This document shows, in pieces, positions 45,206 to 53,664 of a DNA stretch of 64,000 nt; position 1 is the stretch's first letter; every line of letters starts with the position of its first letter. The DNA comes from Arhodomonas sp052060015 (GTDB lineage: Bacteria > Pseudomonadota > Gammaproteobacteria > Nitrococcales > Nitrococcaceae): assembly GCF_052060015.1 (NCBI RefSeq), contig NZ_JBPODZ010000007.1, positions 134,196 through 198,195 on the forward strand, read 5' to 3'. The position numbers were made by a program, and so were the translations under genes. The notes below the pieces were generated by a model. That model was not told where the DNA came from, ran no database searches, and saw nothing but the letters and a program-made list of their open reading frames with translations.

Positions 45206-46372
45206 ATGAGCATGGGCTACGACGGCGTCGCGGTGGCGGTGCCGGTGAGCTGGGGCTACACCAAGCGCTCCAATCACGGGGCGGCGTATTTCCTTTCCGG
45301 GGCGCTGCGCGAGCTCCTGGCGCGCAGCGGCCTGGGCAAGGCCGAGGTGGACGGCCTCGCCGTCTCCAGCTTCACCCTCGCCCCGGACACCGCCGTGGGC
45401 TTCACCCAGTACGCCGGCCTCTCGCCCCGCTGGCTGGAGCATATCCCCACCGGCGGCGCCTGCGGCGTGGTAGCGCTGCGGCGCGCGGCCCGGGCGGTGC
45501 AGTGCGGTGACGCGGAGGTGGTGGCCTGCCTCGCTGGCGATACCGCGAACTTCGGCAGTTTCCGCGGGCTCATGCAGAACTTCTCGACCATGAGCCGGGA
45601 CTTCGTCTACCCCCACGGCGCCGGCGGCCCCAACGCGAGCTTTGCCCTCATCGCCGATCACTACATGCGTGAGTTCGGGGCCACGCGGGAGGACTTCGGG
45701 CGGGTCGCGGTGAGCCAGCGAGCCAATGCCGCGGAGGTGCCCCACGCCCTGCTGCGGCGTCCCCTGAGCCTGGAGGATTACCTCAGGGCGCGGCCGGTGG
45801 CCGAGCCCATTCACCTGCTCGACTGCGTGATGCCCTGCGCAGGGGCGGAGGCCTTCCTGGTAATGACCACGGAGCGGGCCCGCGCCCTGGGCCTGGCCCA
45901 TGCCCGGGTGCTCGGCACCATCGAGCGCCACAACGCCTTCCCCGAGGATCCGGTGCAGTACCGCGGCGGCTGGCTCTACGACCGCGACGCCCTCTACGAG
46001 CAGGCCGGCCTCGGCCCCTCGGACATGGATTTCCTGGAGACCTACGACGACTACCCGGTGATCTCGATGATGCAGATCGAAGACCTCGGCTTCTGCGGCA
46101 AAGGCGAGGGGCCGGCCTTCGTGCGCGCTCGCGACCTCACCGCCGCCGGGGATTTCCCGCACAACACCTGCGGTGGCCAGCTCTCGGTGGGCCAGGCCGG
46201 TGCCGCGGGGGGCTACCTCGGCCTGGTGGAGGGGCTGCGCCAGCTCACCGGCCAGGCACTGGGCACACCCGTAGAAGGCGCGCGGCACGGGCTGGTGAGC
46301 GGCTTCGGCATGATCAACTATGACCGCGGTCTTTGCACCGCCGCGGCCGTACTGGGGGAGGGCGGGGCATGA
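45206..46372 (+). CDS. Thiolase-family protein (BbsB/Ltp-like)
   Basis: A 388-residue protein of the thiolase branch that works with DUF35 partners. The nucleophile cysteine is in TGGACGVVALRRAA. The C-terminal motif reads NTCGGQLSVGQAGAAGG, where the usual GHP histidine is replaced, as in SCP2/Ltp2- and BbsB-type enzymes. It overlaps the DUF35-fusion gene by ATGA. By analogy with (S)-2-benzoylsuccinyl-CoA thiolase it may release succinyl-CoA and an aroyl-CoA. Confidence 0.85.
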   Translation: MSMGYDGVAVAVPVSWGYTKRSNHGAAYFLSGALRELLARSGLGKAEVDGLAVSSFTLAPDTAVGFTQYAGLSPRWLEHIPTGGACGVVALRRAARAVQCGDAEVVACLAGDTANFGSFRGLMQNFSTMSRDFVYPHGAGGPNASFALIADHYMREFGATREDFGRVAVSQRANAAEVPHALLRRPLSLEDYLRARPVAEPIHLLDCVMPCAGAEAFLVMTTERARALGLAHARVLGTIERHNAFPEDPVQYRGGWLYDRDALYEQAGLGPSDMDFLETYDDYPVISMMQIEDLGFCGKGEGPAFVRARDLTAAGDFPHNTCGGQLSVGQAGAAGGYLGLVEGLRQLTGQALGTPVEGARHGLVSGFGMINYDRGLCTAAAVLGEGGA

Positions 46373-47514
46373 GCGGTCTCCTGCCACCGCGCCAGCGCGG
46401 CCCGCTGGGCCGGCGCCTAACCGCCGGCGCCGCCCGCGGGCGCCTGGAGCTGCCGGTCTGCCGGTCCTGCGGGTGGCTCTCCTACCCGCCCCGGGAGGTC
46501 TGCGGCCGCTGCCTCGCCGATGCCCTCGAATGGCGGGCCGTGCCCGGGACGGGGACGCTGCTGGCGGCGACACGTCTGCACCACAGCAACGAGCCCTATT
46601 TCGCCACCCGACTTCCATTCCGTGTGGGCACCGTCGCCCTGGCGGAGGGCGCCCAGGCGCTCTGCCATCTGGCGGGGCCGGTGGCCCCCGGCGAGGCCGT
46701 CACGGTCCGCGCCGTGCTGGACCGCGGCGGCGAGGGGGTGCTGGTGGCCCATGCCCGAGATCACGACGACGACCCGGAGGTCCGTGCCGACATGAACGCC
46801 TTCACCTTTCCATCCCAGGGGCGGCGGATCGCCGTGTATGCCGCCGTGCCGGAGCTCGGCCGGACCATCGGCGAGGCCCTGCTCGCCGCCGGGGCCTCGG
46901 TGGTCCACCTGGAGGCCGGCGGCGTCGCCGTGGAACCGGCGGAGGGGGCGGAGCTCGCCGCCCTCGGTGACCTGCGGGACACTGCCGCGGCGCGGGCGGC
47001 CGTCGGCGACGTGGATGCCCTGGTCCTGGCGGTTGCGGGTGCCGGTGGTGATGCTTCCCTGGAGACCCTCGCCGAAGCCGGTGGTCGTGCGGCCTCGGAG
47101 GCGGCGGTGCACACGCCGCTGGCCCTGGCGGACGCGTTGCGCGACCCCCTCGCGGACCGGGGCGGCGCTGTCGTGCAGCTCGCCTCGATCTTCGGCCGAG
47201 CCCATCTGCCGGCCCTGGGGCGGGAGTCCGCGGTCCAGGCCATGGCCCTGTCCGCTGGCGAGGGGCTGCGGGCGCGGTGTCATGCCTGTGGCGTGCGGGT
47301 GCTCACGGTCTTCGCCGGGCCGTATGGCGGTCCCGCGGACCTCCCGCTGCCGGCGGCGCCGGCGCGTCTCGCCCGTGGCGTGGTTGCCGCCCTGGAGGCG
47401 GGGGTCGAGGAGAGCGCCGCCGACCCGGCGGCGGAGGACATACTGGCGAGGTGGCGGGAAGAGCCGAAGGTGCTCGAGCGCGAGCTCGCCGCGATGGGGG
47501 AGGAAGCGAAATGA
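46369..47514 (+). CDS. DUF35 OB-fold protein fused to a catalytically dead SDR domain
   Basis: A 381-residue fusion. Residues 20-145 are a DUF35/ChsH2-like domain, with rubredoxin-like zinc ligands CRSCGW and CGRC followed by an OB-fold. Residues 155-370 follow an SDR fold (RRIAVYAAVPELGRTIGEALLAAGASVVHLEA, then VVQLASIFGRAHLPALGRESAVQAMA) but lack the YxxxK pair and a normal glycine-rich loop. Its stop overlaps the start of the active SDR (ATGA). In Bbs systems the DUF35 subunit and the inactive SDR subunit are separate proteins; here they are one chain. Confidence 0.85.
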   Translation: MSGLLPPRQRGPLGRRLTAGAARGRLELPVCRSCGWLSYPPREVCGRCLADALEWRAVPGTGTLLAATRLHHSNEPYFATRLPFRVGTVALAEGAQALCHLAGPVAPGEAVTVRAVLDRGGEGVLVAHARDHDDDPEVRADMNAFTFPSQGRRIAVYAAVPELGRTIGEALLAAGASVVHLEAGGVAVEPAEGAELAALGDLRDTAAARAAVGDVDALVLAVAGAGGDASLETLAEAGGRAASEAAVHTPLALADALRDPLADRGGAVVQLASIFGRAHLPALGRESAVQAMALSAGEGLRARCHACGVRVLTVFAGPYGGPADLPLPAAPARLARGVVAALEAGVEESAADPAAEDILARWREEPKVLERELAAMGEEAK

Positions 47515-48239
47515 ACGAGTCCGTGGCCGTCGTCACCGGCGGTAGCGCCGGCATCGGCCGGGCCATCTGCGCCGAGCTCCTGGAGGGGGGCTACCGTGTG
47601 GTCTCCCTGGCCCGGCGGGCCAGCGACATCGACCATCCGCGCCTGGAGAACGTCTCCGTGGACCTCATGGACACCGCGGCCACCGAGCAGGCGGCCGGCG
47701 ACGTGGCGGCGCGGTATCCGGTCACCACCGTGGTGCACAACGCCGGCGTGATCCGCGCCGCCCTGCTCGAGGAGGTGGACGTCCAGGACCTGGACGCCCT
47801 CACCCATCTCCACCTCGGTGCCGCCATCACGCTGGTGCAGGCGGCACTGCCGGGCATGCGCGAGCGCGGCTTCGGCCGGGTGGTGCTGCTCTCCTCGCGG
47901 GCCGCCCAGGGCTTGCAGACCCGCACCTCCTACTCGGCCACCAAGGCGGGCATGATCGGCATGGCCCGCACCTGGGCGCTGGAGCTCGCCCCCGCGGGGG
48001 TGACGGTGAACGTGGTGGCGCCGGGGCCGGTGCGCAGCACGGACATGTTCCACGGCGTGGTCCCGGCCGGCAGCGACAAGGAGGCGCAGCTGGCCGCCGG
48101 GGTGCCGGTGGGCCGTCTCGGCGAGCCGGCGGACGTGGCCCGGGCCGTGGCCTTCCTCGCCGCGCCGGAGAACGGCTTCATCACCGGACAGACCCTCTAC
48201 GTCTGCGGCGGCACCAGTCTCGGCGGCCTCTCCCTCTAA
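47511..48239 (+). CDS. SDR dehydrogenase, active partner of the fusion protein
   Basis: A 242-residue SDR with TGGSAGIGRAICAELL, HNAGV, SSRAAQG and the catalytic YSATKAG. It ends GQTLYVCGGTSLGGLSL. It overlaps the fusion gene and is the last gene of the dioxygenase operon. The likely reaction is oxidation of a 3-hydroxyacyl-CoA before thiolytic cleavage, possibly as a heteromer with the pseudo-SDR domain. Confidence 0.88.
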   Translation: MNESVAVVTGGSAGIGRAICAELLEGGYRVVSLARRASDIDHPRLENVSVDLMDTAATEQAAGDVAARYPVTTVVHNAGVIRAALLEEVDVQDLDALTHLHLGAAITLVQAALPGMRERGFGRVVLLSSRAAQGLQTRTSYSATKAGMIGMARTWALELAPAGVTVNVVAPGPVRSTDMFHGVVPAGSDKEAQLAAGVPVGRLGEPADVARAVAFLAAPENGFITGQTLYVCGGTSLGGLSL

Positions 48240-48327
48240 GGTGTCCCCGACGCTGGCCGGTAACGCCGTTGCCCGGCGAGCTGGTATCTTTCCCGAAAAG
48301 GGTACGGTACGCAGAGGGGGAGAGCCC

Positions 48328-49317
48328 GTGAGTGACGACGGGGTGTTGCCACCGGAGCGCAGCCCGGTGCCGTGGCCGGATGACGGGGAGCGCCGGGGCA
48401 TCGATCCCCGGGTCCGGACGGCGATCCGGCGGATCGAGGAGGCCATGCATGCGGTCCAGATGCCGGAGTCCGATGCCATCCTGATCGAGGAGCTGGCGGC
48501 GGAGGCCGCACTCAGCCGTTCCCAGCTGCAAAAGCTCTTCCGCGAGGAAGTGGGTGAGCCCATCGGCCGTTATGTGGCGCGGATACGCCTGGAGGCGGCG
48601 GCGCAGCGTCTCCTCTATAGCCATGAACCGCTGATGGATGTCGCCATCAACGTCGGTTATGGCTCGCAACAGGCCTTCTCGCGGGCGTTCGTCCGGCAGT
48701 TCGGCGTCACCCCCCAGGCCCTGCGCGCCACCAAGGGGCCGATGGTGGACACGGAATGGGGCGACCTCATCCGGGAGGATCCGGACTATGGCCGGGAGGT
48801 GGAGGTAGAGATCCACCGCCTCCCTGCCATCCCCGTGCGGGCGGTCCGCTTCCATGGCCCGTACTACCGTGTGCCCGCCCGCTGGGTGGAGTTCTCCACC
48901 CTGCTGCGCCGGGATTTCCCTGCCCTGCTGTCCGCGCCATGGGTGGGGCTGGTCTATGACGATCCCCGGCTGACGCCGCCGGAGCGGATCCGCTACGACT
49001 GCAGCGTCCGCCTGGACGGGGGAGGCGGTCCTGTCAGCCGCCAGCAGGCAGCGACCGGGCCGGCATCAACGGAGGAGGGTGCAGGTGATCCCGCCGCGGG
49101 ATGGTTCCATTTCACCACTGCGGCGGGGCGCTACGCCTGCGCCCGCGCCCCCATCGGCTTGATCGAGATGGGCCGGCTGTTCGCCGGTATGCTCGCCCAC
49201 TGGTTCCCGTACTCCGGCGAGCGGATCATCGCCGCCCCTTCACTGATGCTCTACGGCCATGGCCCCACGGGGGAGGACGACCCCGGGGGCATGTGGCTGT
49301 GCATCGGGCTGGAGTAA
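48328..49317 (+). CDS. AraC-family regulator with GyrI-like ligand domain
   Basis: This 329-residue protein starts at GTG 48328 with a GAGGGGGAG site. An N-terminal AraC DNA-binding domain (about 30-140) contains ELAAEAALSRSQLQKLF and DVAINVGYGSQQAFSRAFVRQFGVTPQALR. It is followed by a GyrI/AraC_E_bind domain (about 155-329) with VEIHRLPAIPVRAVRFHGPYY. Such proteins bind small hydrophobic ligands. It lies 88 bp after the SDR gene and may be part of, or regulate, the catabolic region. Confidence 0.88.
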   Translation: MSDDGVLPPERSPVPWPDDGERRGIDPRVRTAIRRIEEAMHAVQMPESDAILIEELAAEAALSRSQLQKLFREEVGEPIGRYVARIRLEAAAQRLLYSHEPLMDVAINVGYGSQQAFSRAFVRQFGVTPQALRATKGPMVDTEWGDLIREDPDYGREVEVEIHRLPAIPVRAVRFHGPYYRVPARWVEFSTLLRRDFPALLSAPWVGLVYDDPRLTPPERIRYDCSVRLDGGGGPVSRQQAATGPASTEEGAGDPAAGWFHFTTAAGRYACARAPIGLIEMGRLFAGMLAHWFPYSGERIIAAPSLMLYGHGPTGEDDPGGMWLCIGLE

Positions 49318-49415
49318 CGGCCCCGGCGGATCGGATTTTCGGTTAAAACCGCCGCGGCGCAGGCCCCTAGAATCCCTTTCGTTCCCGGTTTCCTGCGGGA
49401 TCGAGAGGGGGAGGC

Positions 49416-51599
49416 ATGGTTCGTACGGGCGATACCCAAGGCGGTGTTCTGGAGATCCGGCTGCTCGGGGCGCCATTGCTGCGCTACGGCGGCGAGGAGG
49501 TCACCCACCGGCTGCGCTGCCGGCGCGCCCTGGACCTACTGGCGTTTCTTGCCGTGGGGCGTGACCGGCGGCACGGCCGCCCGGAGCTGGCGCGTATATT
49601 CTGGCCGAACTTGGATCCCGCCGCCGCGCGTGCCAACTTGCGGCAAGTGGTGCTCGAGTTGCGGCGCTTCTTCGAGGCCACAGTCGGTGGCGATGTCCTG
49701 CACGCCTCGCGCACCGAACTGGCGCTGCTCCCGCGCCCGGGATTGTGCCTGGACCTGCCTCCCTTCGAGGACGGCTGTCCAGCCGATGAGGATGCAGTGG
49801 CCTGGTTCGACGCCCTCTGGCGTGGCCCGTTGCTGGACATGCCCCTCGCCTCGGCCGATGACGGACCGTTTGCGCGATGGCTGGGCGCCCAGCGCCAGGA
49901 GCAACGCGCGCGCGCCGCCCGGGTCCTGGAGGCCCGCGCCGAATGGCTGGAGGCCCACGGCAGGCTGACTGCGGCGGTGGACGCTGCCCGGCGGCTGCTG
50001 CGGCTGTACCCCCTGGACGAGTCCAGCCACCAGTGGATCATGCGCCTCCTCGCCGAGGACGGCTCACCGGGCCGTGCCCTGCGCCACTATGAACGGTACC
50101 GCCGGAAACTGGCCACAGAGGCCGGCGACGAGCCGGGCGCGGAGATCCAGCGCCTGGCCCGTTCCCTGGCCGAGGCCCCAGTCGCCGCGGTCCCGGGGGC
50201 GCTCTCCGAGGCGACGGAACGCCGTGAGTGGCGCCTACTCACCTGCCTGTGCTGCGAGTTCATCGCGGTTACGCCGGTGGCGGGCGACGTGGACGAGGAA
50301 TGCCTGGCCGAGGCACTGGAGCAGGCCGGCCGACAGGTGGTGGAGGCCATCCGGCGCCGGCGTGGATTGGTGGATGCCCGTTCACCGGACGGGGTGATCG
50401 CCTACTTCGGCTTCCCCCTGGCGGGGGAGCGGGCGGTGCTGGAGGCGGCCGAGGCGGCCCGGGAGATCGTCATCACCCTGGACGGGGCGGTGCGCGCCCG
50501 CATCGGGTTGCATTCGGGGACATTCCTCGCCGATTTCGGGCGGGGCGTGCCCGATGTGCTCGGCCAGGGTCCCAAAGCGGCCAGCCGGGTCCGCGACCAG
50601 GCCGACGCCGGCGGGGTCACCCTCGATGAGCCCTCCTGGGAGGGCGTCCGGGGGGTGCTCACCGGCGAGCGCGTCGCTGCGGCGGACGCCGGTACCCTCT
50701 GGCGTCTGCGGCCACAGGAGGCCGGCGGGCCGGCGGCCGCACCACCGGCGGTGGGAGGCGGCCCCGGCATCGGCCCCACGCGCACGGTAATGCGTATCCA
50801 CGCCGAGCTGGACGCGCTGGACACGGGCGCGGGGGTGTTCCAGGCGGCCTCGGTGCTCAATGGTGCATTCCCCCGTGAACGCCTTGCCGCCATCGCGCCG
50901 CCGGGGGTGCCCCTGGATGCCGTGCTGCAGCGCCTGGTGGAACGGGGCCTACTCCAGTGTGACCGTGGTTGGTATCGCTTCCACCGGGAGGAGGTCCGCG
51001 ACATCGTCTATGCCACCCTTACCCGCCGGCGTCGCAGTGCCCTCCATACGGCGGCAGCACACGCCCTGCTCGAGGACGACGAGGCCCGCGACCGTGAGCC
51101 GGCGACGATCGCCGGACACCTGGAGGCGGCCGGCGACCTGGGCTTCGCCATCCGCTGGTGGCACCAGGCCGGACGGCTGGCAGTGCGTGGCGCTGCCCTC
51201 GAGGAGGCCGTTAACCACTTCCAGCGGGCCCTGGAGCTGGCGCGCGGGAACGGCCTGCCGGCGGCACGGTGGCAAGAGCTGGCCCTGGACGCCGCCGAGG
51301 GCATGCTCCTCGCCCGCGGCGATGCCTCTCCGTCCGCCCGGCGGCTGCTGCGGCAGGTGATGGAGCTGGCTGAGACGACGGGCGACGGCGAGGCACGCGA
51401 CCGCGCCCTCTGCTGGCTCTGGTTGGCCGACGGTGCGGAGTCGGCCCGTGGTTGGGGGAATACGCCGTCAGGGGAGCGGGCGCTGTCGCTGGTGCTGGAA
51501 CGGGCAGGGGAGCTCGCGGCGCCGCCACTGCGGCGGCGGGCGCAGAGGTTGCTGTCGGGCCGGGCGGACCCGTGGCCCCGCTTGGAAAGCGCCGGTTGA
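49416..51599 (+). CDS. SARP/BTAD regulator with degenerate cyclase-like domain, no ATPase
   Basis: A 727-residue protein. Residues 10-110 are an OmpR-type DNA-binding fold (LLGAPLLRYGGEEV, LARIFWPNLDPAAARANLRQVV) and 125-250 a bacterial transcriptional activation domain. Residues 270-432 resemble a class III nucleotide cyclase (SPDGVIAYFGFPLAGERAVLEAAEAA, ARIGLHSGTFLADFG), but the first metal aspartate is replaced in LLTCLCCEFIAV. Relatives carry a P-loop ATPase next; here a short Gly/Pro linker leads straight to the winged-helix and TPR-like helices. Convergent with the MarR gene. Ligand and targets unknown. Confidence 0.82.
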   Translation: MVRTGDTQGGVLEIRLLGAPLLRYGGEEVTHRLRCRRALDLLAFLAVGRDRRHGRPELARIFWPNLDPAAARANLRQVVLELRRFFEATVGGDVLHASRTELALLPRPGLCLDLPPFEDGCPADEDAVAWFDALWRGPLLDMPLASADDGPFARWLGAQRQEQRARAARVLEARAEWLEAHGRLTAAVDAARRLLRLYPLDESSHQWIMRLLAEDGSPGRALRHYERYRRKLATEAGDEPGAEIQRLARSLAEAPVAAVPGALSEATERREWRLLTCLCCEFIAVTPVAGDVDEECLAEALEQAGRQVVEAIRRRRGLVDARSPDGVIAYFGFPLAGERAVLEAAEAAREIVITLDGAVRARIGLHSGTFLADFGRGVPDVLGQGPKAASRVRDQADAGGVTLDEPSWEGVRGVLTGERVAAADAGTLWRLRPQEAGGPAAAPPAVGGGPGIGPTRTVMRIHAELDALDTGAGVFQAASVLNGAFPRERLAAIAPPGVPLDAVLQRLVERGLLQCDRGWYRFHREEVRDIVYATLTRRRRSALHTAAAHALLEDDEARDREPATIAGHLEAAGDLGFAIRWWHQAGRLAVRGAALEEAVNHFQRALELARGNGLPAARWQELALDAAEGMLLARGDASPSARRLLRQVMELAETTGDGEARDRALCWLWLADGAESARGWGNTPSGERALSLVLERAGELAAPPLRRRAQRLLSGRADPWPRLESAG

Positions 51600-51617
51600 G
51601 GGCGCCGGCCCGTGGGC

Positions 51618-52106
51618 TCAGGCCACCTCGGCGACGCTGAGGCGGTGCTTCAGGGCCTGTTTCATCCGGGCCATCATCCGGTTGAGCTCGTCGACCTCCT
51701 CGTCGCTGAGCTCCTCGAAGAGCTCCACCAGCCAGGCCTCGTGGGCTCGGGCCATCTCGTCGAACTCGGCGCGGCCCTTGTCGCTGAGCTCCACCCACTG
51801 GACTCGGCGGTCCTCCGGGCAGGGCTGGCGGGTGACGTAGCCGCTGCGCACCAGCCGGTCCACCAGGCCGGTGACGTTGCCGCTGGAGACCAGCAGCAGC
51901 CGCGAGAGCTCCGACATGGTCTGCGGCCGGCCGGCGCGCTCGAGCTCCGCGAGCACGTCGAACTGGGGCAGGGTGATGGTGAAGTGCTCCCGGAAGCGGC
52001 TCCGCAGCTGCTGCTCCACCAAGCCCACCGTGGGCAGCATGCGCAACCACAGGCGCAGGACCTTCTTGTTGCGGGTATCGGGGCTACCGGCCTTGCTATC
52101 GGTCAT
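51618..52106 (-). CDS. MarR-family regulator beside glutaryl-CoA dehydrogenase
   Basis: A 162-residue MarR protein with the recognition region MSELSRLLLVSSGNVTGLVDRLVRSGYV and the wing RQPCPEDRRVQWVELS. It is divergent from the glutaryl-CoA dehydrogenase gene across 202 bp, the usual position of an autoregulated repressor. Its N-terminal KKVLRLWLRML resembles the KRSLRAWLHLI of the MarR protein at 30739-31257, so the two are probably paralogues. Confidence 0.9.
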   Translation of the reverse strand: MTDSKAGSPDTRNKKVLRLWLRMLPTVGLVEQQLRSRFREHFTITLPQFDVLAELERAGRPQTMSELSRLLLVSSGNVTGLVDRLVRSGYVTRQPCPEDRRVQWVELSDKGRAEFDEMARAHEAWLVELFEELSDEEVDELNRMMARMKQALKHRLSVAEVA

Positions 52107-52153
52107 CTGCGTCCATTGCCTCCCTGACTCGTCGGTGTAGGGTACCCGGTACG

Positions 52154-52168
52154 GTATTTTATGTCTAA
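52154..52168. promoter_or_regulatory. Putative MarR box in the MarR/gcdH promoter region
   Basis: GTATTTTATGTCTAA in an AT-rich patch resembles ATGTTTTATACGTAA (31342-31356) and the reverse strand of 28201-28216. Position between two divergent genes fits an operator. Only loose similarity supports it. Confidence 0.4.
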
Positions 52169-52308
52169 GTATTTCAAACGCGCCGCATATCCGCGCGGGA
52201 TGCCCCGATGGGATAGGGAAAAGTGATCGCTACCAGTCCGGCCCCATTTTTCCCAAATGACCCGGCGGCTGCCAGACTACCCACAGACGTGCCCGTAGGA
52301 GGACAGCA

Positions 52309-53490
52309 ATGAGCAACTTCGTCTGGGAAGACCCGTTTCTTCTCGATCAACAGCTTACCGAAGAAGAGCGCATGGCCCGCGAGGCGGCCCGGGAGTACTG
52401 CCAGGAGCGCCTCCAGCCCCGCGTTCTCACCGCCTATCGGGAGGAGCGCTTCGACCGCGAGATCCTCACCGAGATGGGGGATCTCGGCCTGCTCGGCCCC
52501 ACCATCCCCGAGGCCTACGGCGGCCCGGGCATGAGCCACGTGGCCTACGGGCTCATCGCCCGGGAGGTGGAACGGGTGGACTCCGGCTACCGCTCGGCGA
52601 TGAGCGTGCAGAGCTCGCTGGTGATGCACCCCATCCACGCCTACGGCAGCGAGGACCAGAAGCGGAACTACCTGCCCAAGCTTGCCACCGGTGAGATGGT
52701 GGGCTGCTTCGGCCTCACCGAGCCGGACCACGGCTCCGACCCCGGCGGCATGAAGACCCGGGCCCGCGCCGTGGACGGCGGTTATCGGCTGACCGGCCAG
52801 AAGATGTGGATCACCAACAGCCCGATCGCCGATATCGCCGTGGTCTGGGCGAAGTCCGAGGCCCATGACGGCAAGATCCGTGGCTTCATCGTCGAGCGCG
52901 GCACCGAGGGCTTCGAGACCCCCACCATCCATGGGAAGCTCAGCCTCCGGGCCTCCATCACCGGCGAGATCGTCCTCGACGACGCCTTCGTGCCCGAGGA
53001 AAACCTCCTGCCCGAGGGCGTGGGCCTGGCCGGCCCGTTCGGCTGCCTGAACAAGGCCCGTTACGGCATCGCCTGGGGGGCCATGGGCTCGGCGGAGTTC
53101 TGCTGGCACGCCGCCCGACAGTACACCCTGGATCGCAAGCAGTTCGGCCGGCCCCTGGCCGCCACCCAGTTGGTGCAGAAGAAGCTCGCCGACATGCAGA
53201 CGGAGATCACCCTGGGCCTGCAGGCGGCGCTGCGCGTCGGCCGGATGATGGACGAGGGGACCTGGGCGCCGGAGGCGGTGTCGCTGATCAAGCGCAACAA
53301 CGTGGGCAAGGCCTTGGACGCCGCCCGCCAGGCCCGGGACATGCACGGCGGCAACGGCATCTCCGACGAGTACCACGTGATGCGCCACATGGTGAACCTG
53401 GAGACGGTGAACACCTACGAGGGCACCCATGACGTCCACGCCCTGATCCTGGGGCGGTCGCAGACGGGGATCCAGGCCTTTACCGGCTGA
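52309..53490 (+). CDS. gcdH: Glutaryl-CoA dehydrogenase
   Basis: A 393-residue acyl-CoA dehydrogenase of the GcdH type, which oxidatively decarboxylates glutaryl-CoA to crotonyl-CoA. Features are VDSGYRSAMSVQSSLVM, CFGLTEPDHGSDPGGM, KMWITNSP, and NTYEGTHDVHALILGR with the catalytic glutamate. Length and motifs match the family. A GTAGGAGGACA site precedes the ATG. Its presence ends the aromatic degradation genes with a route to central metabolism, and the CoA-transferase downstream may make glutaryl-CoA. Confidence 0.94.
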   Translation: MSNFVWEDPFLLDQQLTEEERMAREAAREYCQERLQPRVLTAYREERFDREILTEMGDLGLLGPTIPEAYGGPGMSHVAYGLIAREVERVDSGYRSAMSVQSSLVMHPIHAYGSEDQKRNYLPKLATGEMVGCFGLTEPDHGSDPGGMKTRARAVDGGYRLTGQKMWITNSPIADIAVVWAKSEAHDGKIRGFIVERGTEGFETPTIHGKLSLRASITGEIVLDDAFVPEENLLPEGVGLAGPFGCLNKARYGIAWGAMGSAEFCWHAARQYTLDRKQFGRPLAATQLVQKKLADMQTEITLGLQAALRVGRMMDEGTWAPEAVSLIKRNNVGKALDAARQARDMHGGNGISDEYHVMRHMVNLETVNTYEGTHDVHALILGRSQTGIQAFTG

Positions 53491-53518
53491 TCGCCGGGGT
53501 CAAACCCTTCCCGTGGTA

Positions 53519-53582
53519 GGCGGAGGGTACTGTCGAGCGTCCAGGGACGGATTCACAGCGTGTCCCGGTCGACGTACCCGCC
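53519..53582. repeat. Stem-loop repeat, diverged copy 3
   Basis: The loop CCAGGGACGGATTCACAGCG matches the reverse complement of part of the loops of copies 1 and 2, and is flanked by an imperfect stem (left 53519-53536, right 53569-53582). The inner hairpin seen in copies 1 and 2 is absent. It lies between gcdH and the CoA-transferase gene. Confidence 0.6.
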
Positions 53583-53664
53583 CCGGCCGTAAGGTTCCCT
53601 GCCGCAATGCCGGCGCACGGTGGGGGCCATCCGAGCATAGGTCATCGAAACGGAGGGCGAACGC

